This document shows, one piece after another, positions 44,997 to 54,216 of a stretch of 64,000 bases of DNA. The stretch's first letter is position 1. Each line of letters starts with the position of its first letter. Made by a program: the position numbers and the translations under genes. The stretch is from Haloactinopolyspora alba (GTDB lineage Bacteria; Actinomycetota; Actinomycetes; Jiangellales; Jiangellaceae), in NCBI RefSeq assembly GCF_003014555.1, contig NZ_PYGE01000020.1, positions 26,128 through 90,127 on the forward strand, read 5' to 3'. Below the pieces are notes generated by a model. It worked only from the letters and a program-made list of their open reading frames with translations. It searched no databases and had not been told where the DNA came from.

Positions 44997-46652
44997 GTGA
45001 CCGACGGACCATTGATCGTCCAGAGCGACAAGACCCTCCTGCTGGAGGTCGACCACGAGGACGCCACCGAGTGCCGGCGCGCCATAGCGCCGTTCGCCGA
45101 ACTCGAACGCGCTCCCGAACACATCCACACCTACCGCCTCACCCCGCTGGGGCTGTGGAACGCGCGTGCCGCCGGGCACGACGCCGAGCAGGTCGTCGAT
45201 GCGCTGCTCGAGCACTCCCGCTACCCGGTGCCGCACGCGCTGCTCGTCGACGTCGCCGAGACGATGGCCCGCTACGGTCGGCTGCGCCTGGACGCGCACC
45301 CGACACACGGGCTGACCCTGCACTCCACCGACCGGGCCGTTCTCGAAGAGGTCCTGCGCTCCAAGCGGGTCAAGCCGCTGATCGGCGTCCGCGTCGACGA
45401 CGACACCGTCGCGGTCCACCCGTCCGAACGCGGCAACCTCAAGCAGGCGCTGGTCAAGGTCGGCTGGCCGGCCGAGGACAGGGCCGGGTACGTCGACGGC
45501 GAGGCGCACCCCATCTCGCTCGACGAGGAGGGCTGGACGCTGCGCCCGTACCAGAAGGAGGCCGCCGAGGGGTTCTGGCACGGCGGCTCCGGTGTCGTGG
45601 TGCTGCCGTGCGGCGCGGGCAAGACGCTGGTCGGCGCGGCGGCCATGGCCCGTGCGCAGGCGACCACGCTGATCCTGGTCACCAACACCGTCGCCGCCCG
45701 GCAATGGCGCGACGAGCTGATCCGCCGTACGTCGCTCACCGAGGACGAGATCGGCGAGTACTCCGGCTCGAAGAAGGAGATCCGCCCGGTCACCGTCGCC
45801 ACGTACCAGGTCATGACCTCGCGCCGGAAAGGCGCCTACACCCACCTCGACCTGCTCAACGCCCGCGACTGGGGGCTGATCGTCTACGACGAGGTCCACC
45901 TGCTGCCGGCGCCGATCTTCCGGATGACCGCCGATCTCCAGGCACGCCGCCGCCTCGGGCTGACGGCCACCCTGGTGCGCGAGGACGGACGCGAGGAGGA
46001 CGTCTTCACCCTGATCGGCCCCAAGCGGTACGACGCGCCGTGGAAGGAGATCGAGAACCAGGGCTACATCGCCCCGGCCGACTGCGTCGAGGTCCGGGTC
46101 ACGCTCCCGGAGAGCGAGCGGCTGGCCTACGCGACCGCCGAGGCCGACGAGCGCTACCGGCTGGCCTCGTGCACCGACAGCAAGCACCGCGTCGTCGAAC
46201 ACCTGGTGCAGCGGCACGCGGGCGAACCGACGGTGGTCATCGGGCAGTACATCGACCAGCTCGACGAGCTCGGCGAACGGCTCGACGCCCCGGTGATCAA
46301 GGGCGAGATGACCGTGCGGCAACGTCAGCTGCTCTTCGACGACTTCCGGGCCGGCAAGATCACCACCCTGGTGGTCAGCAAGGTGGCGAACTTCTCGATC
46401 GACCTGCCCGAGGCGGCGGTGGCCATTCAGGTCTCCGGAACGTTCGGCTCTCGGCAGGAGGAGGCGCAACGGCTGGGCCGGATCCTGCGGCCGAAGACCG
46501 ACCACCGCACCGCGCGCTTCTACTCCGTCGTCGTCCGCGACACCGTCGACCAGGAGTACGCCCAGCACCGTCAGCGCTTCCTCGCCGAGCAGGGCTACGC
46601 CTACCGCATCACCGACGCCGAGGACGTGCTGCGCAGCGACGACCCGACCTGA
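44997..46652 (+). CDS. XPB/ERCC3-type DNA helicase
   Basis: A 551-residue superfamily 2 helicase. It has an N-terminal damage-recognition-like domain, Walker A VLPCGAGKTLVG, the DEVH box IVYDEVHLLP, motif III LTATLVRED and motif VI AQRLGRILRPK. Actinobacterial XPB proteins are of this size and unwind 3' to 5' in DNA repair. GTG 44997. Its usual partner, the Helicase_C_3 protein, is not adjacent here but at 19965-22355. Confidence 0.93.
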   Translation: MTDGPLIVQSDKTLLLEVDHEDATECRRAIAPFAELERAPEHIHTYRLTPLGLWNARAAGHDAEQVVDALLEHSRYPVPHALLVDVAETMARYGRLRLDAHPTHGLTLHSTDRAVLEEVLRSKRVKPLIGVRVDDDTVAVHPSERGNLKQALVKVGWPAEDRAGYVDGEAHPISLDEEGWTLRPYQKEAAEGFWHGGSGVVVLPCGAGKTLVGAAAMARAQATTLILVTNTVAARQWRDELIRRTSLTEDEIGEYSGSKKEIRPVTVATYQVMTSRRKGAYTHLDLLNARDWGLIVYDEVHLLPAPIFRMTADLQARRRLGLTATLVREDGREEDVFTLIGPKRYDAPWKEIENQGYIAPADCVEVRVTLPESERLAYATAEADERYRLASCTDSKHRVVEHLVQRHAGEPTVVIGQYIDQLDELGERLDAPVIKGEMTVRQRQLLFDDFRAGKITTLVVSKVANFSIDLPEAAVAIQVSGTFGSRQEEAQRLGRILRPKTDHRTARFYSVVVRDTVDQEYAQHRQRFLAEQGYAYRITDAEDVLRSDDPT

Positions 46653-46704
46653 TGGCAGCTGACCTCCGGCGTGGACGGCAGATGAGCCCGGCGGTCGGCT
46701 GAAG

Positions 46705-46759
46705 CGTGATGGGGGCGCGGTTACTGGGGCTATAGCACCACCAACCGCGCCCCCATCAC
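46705..46759. repeat. 55-base hairpin element, copy 2
   Basis: A perfect stem GTGATGGGGGCGCGGTT / AACCGCGCCCCCATCAC around the loop ACTGGGGCTATAGCACCACC. About 82 percent identical to 34540-34594. One stem pair is changed on both sides (T-A to C-G). It lies between the convergent XPB and lipoprotein genes. Confidence 0.75.
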
Positions 46760-46779
46760 GCGAAACCCCGCCAGGCGAA

Positions 46780-47331
46780 TCAGCATGTGATCGTCGCCTC
46801 GGCCTTGGCCACCAGGTCGACCACGATCCATCTGTCGTCGTCGCGCTTGAAGTCGAACACCCGCGCCTGCGGGTCACTCTCCTGATCCGCGAGTTCGCCC
46901 TTGTAGTAGACGTTCCAGGTGTGTTCGTCCACACAACTCTCGACGCGTGCCGTCTCGCCGTCGACGGTGACCTGGGGCGTGCCGATCTGCGGCGCACCGT
47001 CGCGAGTGATGTGATCCTCGCGCATGCTCCGGATCTCGGCGACCTGCTCCTGGACGATCAACTCGTTGGCGACGGTCTTCAGGTGTTCGTAGGAGTCCTC
47101 GCCCGAGTTCTCCGCGGCGACGACGACGTCCCAGTACCGCTGGTAGGCGGCCTCGACCTCGGCGACCGCCGCAGCCTCCGGATCCTCCGCCGGGGTGGAC
47201 CCACCCGTAGCGGTGGGAGCGCCGGACTTAGCGGTCGTCGACGCGTCGCTCGGCTCACCATCACCACATCCCGCCAGAGCAAGTGCCGCAGCCGCTGCCA
47301 TCGCAACGGGGAGAGCGGATCGGGACGTCAT
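46780..47331 (-). CDS. Putative lipoprotein
   Basis: A 183-residue secreted protein. The signal peptide ends in the lipobox LALAGCGDG (Cys at about residue 20). A Thr/Ser/Pro linker follows, then a domain starting EAAYQRYWDVVVAAE and ending RWIVVDLVAKAEATITC. This alpha-beta arrangement resembles NTF2-like or Rv-type lipoproteins of actinobacteria. ATG 47331; upstream in-frame residues lack signal character. Function unknown. Confidence 0.75.
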   Translation of the reverse strand: MTSRSALPVAMAAAAALALAGCGDGEPSDASTTAKSGAPTATGGSTPAEDPEAAAVAEVEAAYQRYWDVVVAAENSGEDSYEHLKTVANELIVQEQVAEIRSMREDHITRDGAPQIGTPQVTVDGETARVESCVDEHTWNVYYKGELADQESDPQARVFDFKRDDDRWIVVDLVAKAEATITC

Positions 47332-47634
47332 CGTCGGCGACGATATCGACCGGCGCAGACACGCGCGACGCGAGGCCACGTCCGGCGGCCGCCGAGTGGG
47401 ACCCGGCTCGGGTGTCCGCGGACGGTGTCGGCCGCCGCGGCGAACCTTGCGTGGTCGGGCACCTGGATGTGCTCCTGAGCGCCGGACAGGGACGACGCAC
47501 TCCAGCGGCGCGGCGCCCCTGGACCGGGCGCGCCACGACCGCTATAGTCTTGTGCTCTTCGCGACCGGACCGGTGACTCTCCGGGCCGTCGGATTAGTTC
47601 ACAACTTTCCGCCGAGCCCTGAGGAGGCCCACCT
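47332..47634. other. Intergenic region, divergent promoters
   Basis: 303 bases between the lipoprotein and HelD-like starts. A -10-like TATAGT is at 47543-47548 on the plus strand, giving an untranslated leader of about 80 bases for the HelD gene. I see no palindrome like the rifamycin-associated element that controls some helR genes. No gene is convincing here. Confidence 0.5.
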
Positions 47635-49698
47635 GTGTCCGCCCGCACGCCCTCGCCCGACGCCACGCTGCAGGCCGAGCGCGACCATCTCCACCGTTCC
47701 CGCGCGGATCTTCGTGCGATGCGCGAGCACACGTTGTCGCTGACCGCCCAGAGCGGCGACCACGTCTCCACCGAGTACCTCAAGGCCGCGCTGTACCGGC
47801 GCGCGAAAGCACTGGAGGACGATCCGTCCATCCCGTTGTTCTTCGGCCGCATCGACCGCGTGACCGGCGACGACGCGGGTGTCGACGTGGGTGCCGACAC
47901 GGGTCACGACGACTCCCGGGAGACCTTCCACATCGGGCGCCGGCACGTCATGGACGCGGACGGCGATCCGATGGTCGTCGACTGGCGCGCCGACGTGTCG
48001 CGGGCGTTCTACCGCGCCACCCGCCAGGACCCGCACGGCGTCGTCCTGCGCCGGCGTTACGGCTTCGCCGAAGGCGAGCTGACGTCGTACGAGGACGAGC
48101 ATCTGCTCGACCGGACCGAGTCCGACGTCACCAGCCGGATCCTGACCGAGGAGATCGAGCGCCCGCGCGTCGGCCCGATGCGCGACATCGTCGCGACCAT
48201 CCAGCCGGAGCAGGACGAGGTCGTCCGCGCCGGACTGGACACGACGGTGTGTGTCCAGGGCGCTCCCGGCACCGGGAAGACCGCGGTCGGCCTGCACCGG
48301 GCGGCGTACTTGCTGCACACCTACCGTGAACGGCTGGCCCGCACGGGCGTGCTGGTCATCGGGCCGAACCAGGCGTTCCTGCACTACATCGAGCAGGTAC
48401 TGCCCACGCTCGGCGAGGTGGACGTTCGCCAGGTCACCGTCGCCGAGCTGGTCGAGAGAGTCCCGGTGCGGACCGGCGACCCGCCGGACGTCGCCACGCT
48501 CAAGGGCGACGCACGCATGGCGCAGGTCCTGACCCGTGCGGTGTGGTCGCATCTCGCCGAGCCCGACGAGACGCTCTACGTGCCACGAGGCTCGCGCCGC
48601 TGGCGCGTCCCGGTGCACGAGGTCGCCGAGTCGGTGGCCACGCTGCGCGCCCGCGGCGACGGGTATGCGACCGGGCGCGCGCTGCTGGGCCAACGGCTCG
48701 CCCATCGCGTGCTGCTGCGGATGGAGGCCGCCGGGGAGGTCACCGACGACCGGATCCAGAACACGATCGCCCGGTCCCGCCCGGTCAAGAGTTACGTCGA
48801 CACCGTCTGGCCGGCCGTCGACCCGGTACGGGTGGTGCTGAGGCTGCTCGGCGATCCCGAGTTCCTGGCATCCGCCGCCGACGGCGTACTCACGCCCGCC
48901 GAACAGGCCATGCTGCTGTGGAAACGCCCGGCCCGTGGCCCGAAGTCCGCGCGTTGGACACACGCCGACACGGTCCTGATCGACGAGGCGGCCGCCATCG
49001 TGGAGCGCTCGAGCGGCGTCGGGCACGTGGTGCTGGACGAGGCGCAGGACCTGTCGCCGATGGAGCTACGCGCGGTCGCGCGACGCGCCGGTGCGGGCTC
49101 GCTCACCATCCTCGGCGACATCGCCCAGGGCACGACGCCGTGGGCGACGCCGTCGTGGCCGGAGGCGCTGCTGCACCTGGACCGCGCCGAGGCGCACCTC
49201 GAGGTGCTGCGCAACGGTTACCGGGTGCCGGCGGCCGTCGTGGACTTCGCCGCCCGACTGCTTCCCACCATCGCGCCGGACATCGAGCCGCCGGAGGCAG
49301 TGCGGTCCAACCCCGGCACCCTCGACGTCGTCGAGGCGGACGGCGACCTGCTGGGTGCGGCCGCCAAGCACACCGCCGAGGCGGTCGGCCGGGACGGATC
49401 GGTCGGCGTCGTCGTGGCGGACGCCGACGCCGACACGGTTGCCGCGGGCCTGGCCGGCGCCGGCCTGGAGCCGGGCCGGCTCGGTGACGACGCACCGCTG
49501 ACCATCGTTCCGGCGAGCATGGTGAAGGGGCTGGAGTACGACCACGTGGTGGTGGTCGACCCCGCCCGCATCGTCGCCGCCGAGACGAGCGGGCTGCGTC
49601 GTCTCTACGTGGTGCTGACCCGTGCGGTGTCCTCGCTCGTGATCGTCCACGCGGAGCCGCTGCCGTCGGAACTCGACGGCGTCGCGGCGCCGCGTTGA
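47635..49698 (+). CDS. HelD/HelR-like RNA polymerase-associated helicase
   Basis: A 687-residue SF1 (UvrD-like) ATPase. Residues 1-90 form a helical arm (LQAERDHLHRSRADLRAM), as in HelD proteins that reach into RNA polymerase. Walker A is CVQGAPGTGKTAVGLHRAAYLL, Walker B VVLDEAQDLSPMEL, and later motifs are EVLRNGYRVP and LYVVLTRAVSSLVIVH. The actinobacterial HelD/HelR class recycles stalled RNA polymerase and can protect it from rifamycins. GTG 47635 follows GAGGAGG at 8 bases. Its 3' end overlaps the convergent MFS gene by 94 bases. Confidence 0.88.
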   Translation: MSARTPSPDATLQAERDHLHRSRADLRAMREHTLSLTAQSGDHVSTEYLKAALYRRAKALEDDPSIPLFFGRIDRVTGDDAGVDVGADTGHDDSRETFHIGRRHVMDADGDPMVVDWRADVSRAFYRATRQDPHGVVLRRRYGFAEGELTSYEDEHLLDRTESDVTSRILTEEIERPRVGPMRDIVATIQPEQDEVVRAGLDTTVCVQGAPGTGKTAVGLHRAAYLLHTYRERLARTGVLVIGPNQAFLHYIEQVLPTLGEVDVRQVTVAELVERVPVRTGDPPDVATLKGDARMAQVLTRAVWSHLAEPDETLYVPRGSRRWRVPVHEVAESVATLRARGDGYATGRALLGQRLAHRVLLRMEAAGEVTDDRIQNTIARSRPVKSYVDTVWPAVDPVRVVLRLLGDPEFLASAADGVLTPAEQAMLLWKRPARGPKSARWTHADTVLIDEAAAIVERSSGVGHVVLDEAQDLSPMELRAVARRAGAGSLTILGDIAQGTTPWATPSWPEALLHLDRAEAHLEVLRNGYRVPAAVVDFAARLLPTIAPDIEPPEAVRSNPGTLDVVEADGDLLGAAAKHTAEAVGRDGSVGVVVADADADTVAAGLAGAGLEPGRLGDDAPLTIVPASMVKGLEYDHVVVVDPARIVAAETSGLRRLYVVLTRAVSSLVIVHAEPLPSELDGVAAPR

Positions 49699-50903
49699 AG
49701 CGCCGCGGCCAGCCGGCGCCGGAACGTCGTCGCCAGCACCACCGCCAGCACCGCGGCCGCCACCGTCACCGCGAAGGCGGGGCGGTACCCACCGACGACG
49801 TCGGCGATACGGCCGGCCACCGCGGACCCCACGGCGTATCCGACCCCTGTCGCCCCGGCCAGGATCGTCAGGGCGGCGCCCACCCGCGTCTGCGGAACGA
49901 TCTTCTCGGCCAGGACGAACACGCTGATCATGTACGGCGCGACCGCGAACCCGAGCGCGAGCACCACCGGAACGAGCCCGCCCAGCGAGCCGACCAGCAG
50001 CAGCGGCGCGGACAGCACCAGCAACGCTCCGGCGAACACGAGGATCCGGCGTTCGTAGCCGAACCGCTCGGGCAGCCCGGCGACCGCCAGCCCCGCCAGC
50101 ACGCTGCCGACCGCGAGCAGCGCGTGCACGAGTCCGGCGAGCCCTGGCTGCCCGTCCGCGGTGGCCAGCACGGTCGTCCCCGTCTGCGTGGCACCGAACA
50201 CGATGCCGATGAGCAGCTGGGCAACCGCCAGGACCACGAACTCGGCGGACACGAACGGCCGCGGCGCGCCGTCGGTACGGGCGCGGTGGGTGTGCGCCAG
50301 CCGTGCCGTCGGGTGCAACGCGAACCACGAGCCGAACACCACCAGCAGCGCGGCGGCCACGAGCAGCGCACCGCCCGGGTCGACGACGACGGCGACCGCG
50401 CCGACCAGCGCCGGGCCGAGCATGAACGACGCCTCGTCGGCGGCGCCCTCGTACGAGAAGGCCGTGTCCACCAGGCGCCGCTGCCGCTCGCCCGTCTCTC
50501 GGGTGATCGGTCGCCAACGCGCCCTGGCCAACGGGCCGACCTGCGGGATCGACAGACCCGCGCAGATCGCGACCGAGACCAGCACCAGTGACGACGCGCC
50601 CGATTCCACGGCGGCGACCAGCGACGACAACGCGACCCCCGCGACCACGGACTGGACGAGCACGACGGGTCGCTGGCCGATCCGGTCGGCGATCGCCCCC
50701 GCGACCGGGGACCCCACCGCGTTCGCGACGGCCAAGGCGCCGGCCGTGAGTCCGCCGAGGCCGTACCGGCCGGTGGCCGTCGAGACGAGCAGTAGGGTGC
50801 CGAGCTGGCTCATGGCCAGCGGGAGCCGGCCGAGAAACGCGATCGCGACATAGCCTGCGCCGGCGAGGCGGAGCAACTGTCGGTACGACGTGATGGGGGA
50901 CAC
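49605..50903 (-). CDS. MFS transporter
   Basis: A 432-residue 12-helix MFS protein. It has AGAIADRIGQRPVVLVQS as the loop 2-3 motif and GLSIPQVGPLARARWRPIT in the first half. The last 30 residues (PSSSDGSGSAWTITSEDTARVSTT) are hydrophilic and encoded antisense to the end of the HelD-like gene. GTG 50903. Substrate unknown; no regulator is adjacent. Confidence 0.83.
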   Translation of the reverse strand: MSPITSYRQLLRLAGAGYVAIAFLGRLPLAMSQLGTLLLVSTATGRYGLGGLTAGALAVANAVGSPVAGAIADRIGQRPVVLVQSVVAGVALSSLVAAVESGASSLVLVSVAICAGLSIPQVGPLARARWRPITRETGERQRRLVDTAFSYEGAADEASFMLGPALVGAVAVVVDPGGALLVAAALLVVFGSWFALHPTARLAHTHRARTDGAPRPFVSAEFVVLAVAQLLIGIVFGATQTGTTVLATADGQPGLAGLVHALLAVGSVLAGLAVAGLPERFGYERRILVFAGALLVLSAPLLLVGSLGGLVPVVLALGFAVAPYMISVFVLAEKIVPQTRVGAALTILAGATGVGYAVGSAVAGRIADVVGGYRPAFAVTVAAAVLAVVLATTFRRRLAAALQRGAATPSSSDGSGSAWTITSEDTARVSTT

Positions 50904-50999
50904 AGGATCTCCGGGTTGTCACGGTTCGTGCGCGTCTCCCCACCACCAGACGCGCACCGGACCCTGTGCTTACCACCATGATACCGCGAAGATGTCGGC

Positions 51000-51623
51000 A
51001 TGGACGAGCTCGAACGACGCTGGGCGGCACTCGCCGGCACGTCGCCGGAGGCGGCCCGGCTCGGCGCCGACCTGCTGCGCCGTTGGAACGAACCGCATCG
51101 GCACTACCACGACGCGACCCACCTCGCCGCCGTGCTCGACGCCGTCGACCAGCTGGGACGGCCCGTCCGGCCCTTCGACCCGGTGCGCCTCGCGGCGTGG
51201 TTCCACGACGCGGTCTACGACGGTGAGCCCGGCACGGACGAACGCGCCAGCGCCGACCTGGCCGGCGCGGAGCTTCCCGCGTTGGACGTGTCCGGCGACG
51301 TGGTGGAGGAGGTGCGCCGGCTGGTCCTGCTGACGGCGTCGCACGACCCGGAGCCCGGCGACGTCGACGGTGCCGTGCTCTGCGACGCCGACCTGGCGGT
51401 CCTGGGCGGCTCACCGGACCAGTACGCGGCGTATGCCGCCGCCGTGCGCCAGGACTACGCGCACGTGCCCGACGACGCGTTCGCGGCCGGACGCGCCGCT
51501 GTCCTGGAACGGCTGCTGGCGGCCGACCCGCTGTTCCACACCGACACCGGCCGGCGCCGCTGGCAGGACACCGCGCGGCACAACATGTCCACCGAGCTCA
51601 CGTTGCTGCGGGCGGGACAGTGA
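51000..51623 (+). CDS. HD-domain metal-dependent phosphohydrolase
   Basis: A 207-residue protein of the predicted HD phosphohydrolase group. Metal ligands are seen in EPHRHYHDATHLAAVL (His), AAWFHDAVYDG (the HD pair), LTASHDPEPGD and LCDADLAVLG. Length matches the family. ATG 51000, divergent from the MFS gene with 96 bases between. Substrate unknown; nucleotide phosphates are possible. Confidence 0.82.
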   Translation: MDELERRWAALAGTSPEAARLGADLLRRWNEPHRHYHDATHLAAVLDAVDQLGRPVRPFDPVRLAAWFHDAVYDGEPGTDERASADLAGAELPALDVSGDVVEEVRRLVLLTASHDPEPGDVDGAVLCDADLAVLGGSPDQYAAYAAAVRQDYAHVPDDAFAAGRAAVLERLLAADPLFHTDTGRRRWQDTARHNMSTELTLLRAGQ

Positions 51624-51737
51624 ACGCGGGGCCGCCACCGGTGTGCGCCCCGTGGCTCTCTCAAGGTCCTTTACGATGACGCGTAGTTCGACGGCGAACG
51701 AGAACGGCCCTCGGCCGGAACTGAGGATGGCGCGACC

Positions 51738-52037
51738 ATGGGCGACGAAGAAGGCACGGTCCAGAATCCCTACCGGGCCGCCGTGCAGGGCCGCAGCGGC
51801 GACTCGTACGACGACCTGTCCGACTTCACCACCGAGCTCGACGACGCGAAGAAGGCGATGGACAAAGGCGCCTGGGTCAGTTCGGCGGCCGACGACTTCT
51901 ACACCGAGCTCACCGAACAGATCACCGCGCTGAACAACGCTGCCGAGGGCGCCGAGACCGAGTTCTCCGAAACCATCGAGAACCAGCCGGAGAAGGTGGA
52001 ACCGGACGCGTGGCAGACCCATTGGAGGAACCTCTGA
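51738..52037 (+). CDS. WXG100-like small partner protein of a toxin operon
   Basis: A 99-residue acidic helical protein. It reads SYDDLSDFTTELDDAKKAMDKGAWVSSAADDFYTELTEQITALN in sequence, with a Trp in GAWVSSAAD at the position where WXG100 proteins have the WxG turn. Its size and its place before a long toxin-like gene fit a type VII secretion partner. The stop and the next start overlap (TGATG). ATG 51738. Assignment rests on context and predicted helices rather than on a clean WXG motif. Confidence 0.65.
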   Translation: MGDEEGTVQNPYRAAVQGRSGDSYDDLSDFTTELDDAKKAMDKGAWVSSAADDFYTELTEQITALNNAAEGAETEFSETIENQPEKVEPDAWQTHWRNL

Positions 52038-53788
52038 TGGCGATGGCTTCGATCGACCTCGGGCACATGGCCGATCTCGTGAAGGCGTTGGAGGACGCGT
52101 CGACCGAAGTCGGCGAACGGGCCGGGAGGGTCCGTTACAACCTCTCCGACGTGCACCTTTCCACCGATGCGCTCAACCGCGTCAACGGCGTCGAGGCGTG
52201 GATCGACGACCAGCTGCCCGGGGTGCGGCGTAGGCTCGCCCTGGCCCGGCACGTCGAGGCGCAGGAGCCCGGCCCACAGACGTTCGCGGAGATCGACGAG
52301 AGCAAGATCTCCACGGCGACGCCCGCCGAAGCCCGCGAGCGTGCGAACGACGCCGCGGAGCTCATGGAGGATTTCGACGGCGGCGTGCCGTCGCAGGAAC
52401 TCGTTGATCTGATGTCGGACAACGCCACGGATCCGTATTTCGCGCAACAGCTCGCGAAGAAGATCAGCCCGGAAAAGGCGTCCGAAATCGTCCTCGGCCT
52501 GTCGTCGGCCCGCCGGGTGATGTCCCAGTACACGAGGACGCGGGCCGACCTGCAGGAGATCGAGGAGTTCGACTCCGCCTACGATTCGCTGCTGGAAAGC
52601 ATGGGCACCTCGCTCGGGCTGGCGACACAGAACACGGGCGACCTCGCCCTCGACGACAAGTACGCGGACCGGTGGCTCGACGCCATCACCGACGAACAGG
52701 CGATGGCCGGGCAGGCCAGCGCATTGGGCCTCGTCGTGTCCCGCGGCGACTGGTCCACCGACTTCCTGACCACCCTCGCGCAAGGCGTCTACGACTACGA
52801 ACGCGAATACGACCAGCGCGGGATGTGGCAGCAGCGCGCCTCGGGCGGGATGTCGTCGCAGATGTACGGCGCGATCGATCCGGTCCACGGCGCCGAGGAC
52901 GGCGCACCCAGCGGCTACACCGAGTACTACGACCCGCTCGCGGGCATCCTGGATGCCGTCGGTCGCAACCCCGAGGCAGGGCACGAGCTCTTCGGCAGCG
53001 GCAACACCGTCGAGATCGAAGCCGACGGCGAGAAGACCGACGTCAACGCATTCATGGAGTACCTGATCGCGCGGCGGAAGTGGCCGGTCGATGACGGCGC
53101 CGCCGCCCAGTCGGCGCTCGCAACCGCCATGACGCCGTTCGAGGGAGGCGACGTCGTCAGCGCCGACATCGCCTCCGATGCGCAGAGCATCACGACGATG
53201 AAGGCCAAGGAGATCGAGGAGCGCCGCGGAGACACCAACTGGCTCTCCGAAATCGGCCACCTCGTCCTCGACGGGCTCGGGATGGTCCCCGTGGTCGGCG
53301 AGCCCGCCGACGCCGTCAACGCCATCTGGTACGCCGCCGAGGGCAACGTCATCGATTCCGGCCTCTCCGCCGCGGGGATGATTCCGTTCCTCGGCTGGGG
53401 CGCCACCGGCGGGAAGTGGACACGCCGGGCTCTCACCGCCGACGAGCTCGCCGCGTTGAGAGCAGCCGACGACGCCGGGGATGCGGCGATCAAACCCAAC
53501 ATGGGTGACTACTTCACCGGGGGCGCCAAGCCGAAGGCCAGCGAGCTGGATGTGTGGGCTCAGGCGCAGGGGTGGACGCGGTCGCAGACCGAGAACGGGC
53601 CGCTGAAGTTCACCGACGAGAACGGCGTCGTGCGGATGACGATCAAGCGCGGCAGCCCGAGAGCACCCGGAAGTGAACACCCGCACGTGGAGATCCGGGA
53701 CGAGACCGGGCAGCGCACAGACCCGTTCGGTAACCCCGTCACGCGCAAGAGCCCGAACAACCACACACCGATCGAATGGGACTGGTAA
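52037..53788 (+). CDS. Polymorphic toxin with pretoxin domain and novel-looking C-terminal toxin
   Basis: A 583-residue modular protein. Residues 1-200 are helical, WXG/LXG-like (LVKALEDASTEVGERAGRV). The central region is about 200-400. Residues about 405-460 are a hydrophobic pretoxin segment (LDGLGMVPVVGEPADAVNAI, GLSAAGMIPFLGWG), as seen in PT-TG type toxins. Residues about 497-583 are the variable toxin tip with SEHPHVEIRDETGQRTDP and RKSPNNHTPIEWD. Conserved-looking His, Lys-Ser and Asp residues suggest an RNase of the BECR kind, unproven. ATG 52037 follows GGAGG at 8 bases. The immunity gene overlaps at TAATG. Confidence 0.78.
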   Translation: MAMASIDLGHMADLVKALEDASTEVGERAGRVRYNLSDVHLSTDALNRVNGVEAWIDDQLPGVRRRLALARHVEAQEPGPQTFAEIDESKISTATPAEARERANDAAELMEDFDGGVPSQELVDLMSDNATDPYFAQQLAKKISPEKASEIVLGLSSARRVMSQYTRTRADLQEIEEFDSAYDSLLESMGTSLGLATQNTGDLALDDKYADRWLDAITDEQAMAGQASALGLVVSRGDWSTDFLTTLAQGVYDYEREYDQRGMWQQRASGGMSSQMYGAIDPVHGAEDGAPSGYTEYYDPLAGILDAVGRNPEAGHELFGSGNTVEIEADGEKTDVNAFMEYLIARRKWPVDDGAAAQSALATAMTPFEGGDVVSADIASDAQSITTMKAKEIEERRGDTNWLSEIGHLVLDGLGMVPVVGEPADAVNAIWYAAEGNVIDSGLSAAGMIPFLGWGATGGKWTRRALTADELAALRAADDAGDAAIKPNMGDYFTGGAKPKASELDVWAQAQGWTRSQTENGPLKFTDENGVVRMTIKRGSPRAPGSEHPHVEIRDETGQRTDPFGNPVTRKSPNNHTPIEWDW

Positions 53789-54183
53789 TGGACTACTCGG
53801 ACGTCCCCGCCTTGGCCGACGTGTATCTGGAGGACAGCTTCGTCCTGGAGATCGTCGAGGAAGCCGGCGCGCTCCGGTTCACGATCGAGGCGGTACTCAC
53901 CGAGCGACACCCCGACTACCGCCCGCCGGGCCCCGACGAGCAGTACTGCTACGCCGATGCCCACCTGATGTTCACGAGCACCACGGCGATCGAGTGGATC
54001 AGCCGGGCGGCCGTTTCGTTCACGGACGCGTCCGGGGAGACCGACCTCGGCAACATCGACGAGATGGTCCGTGTCGACGATCACTGGCGGATCAGCGGCG
54101 ACTGGGGCGAAGTCAACGTCTACACGCCCGACCCGCCGGAGCTGCACATCCTCGCCGCAGGGTCCTCGTCAGACGCCAGCTGA
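53788..54183 (+). CDS. Probable immunity protein
   Basis: A 131-residue acidic cytoplasmic protein (MDYSDVPALADVYLEDSF start, HWRISGDWGEVNVYTPDPPE near the end). It has no signal peptide or membrane span. ATG 53788 overlaps the toxin stop (TAATG), the usual arrangement for a toxin-immunity pair. I do not recognise a named immunity family with confidence. It should bind and neutralise the C-terminal tip of the toxin. Confidence 0.7.
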   Translation: MDYSDVPALADVYLEDSFVLEIVEEAGALRFTIEAVLTERHPDYRPPGPDEQYCYADAHLMFTSTTAIEWISRAAVSFTDASGETDLGNIDEMVRVDDHWRISGDWGEVNVYTPDPPELHILAAGSSSDAS

Positions 54184-54216
54184 GGGGCGAGTTCGCGAGC
54201 ACGTAGGGTCTCGGTA

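Noticed and set aside
47332..47634. Rifamycin-associated element upstream of the HelD-like gene
   Set aside because: I looked for the palindrome known from helR promoters and did not find a match.
53527..53788. Firm assignment of the toxin tip to a named RNase family
   Set aside because: The residues suggest a BECR-type RNase, but without a profile search the family cannot be stated.
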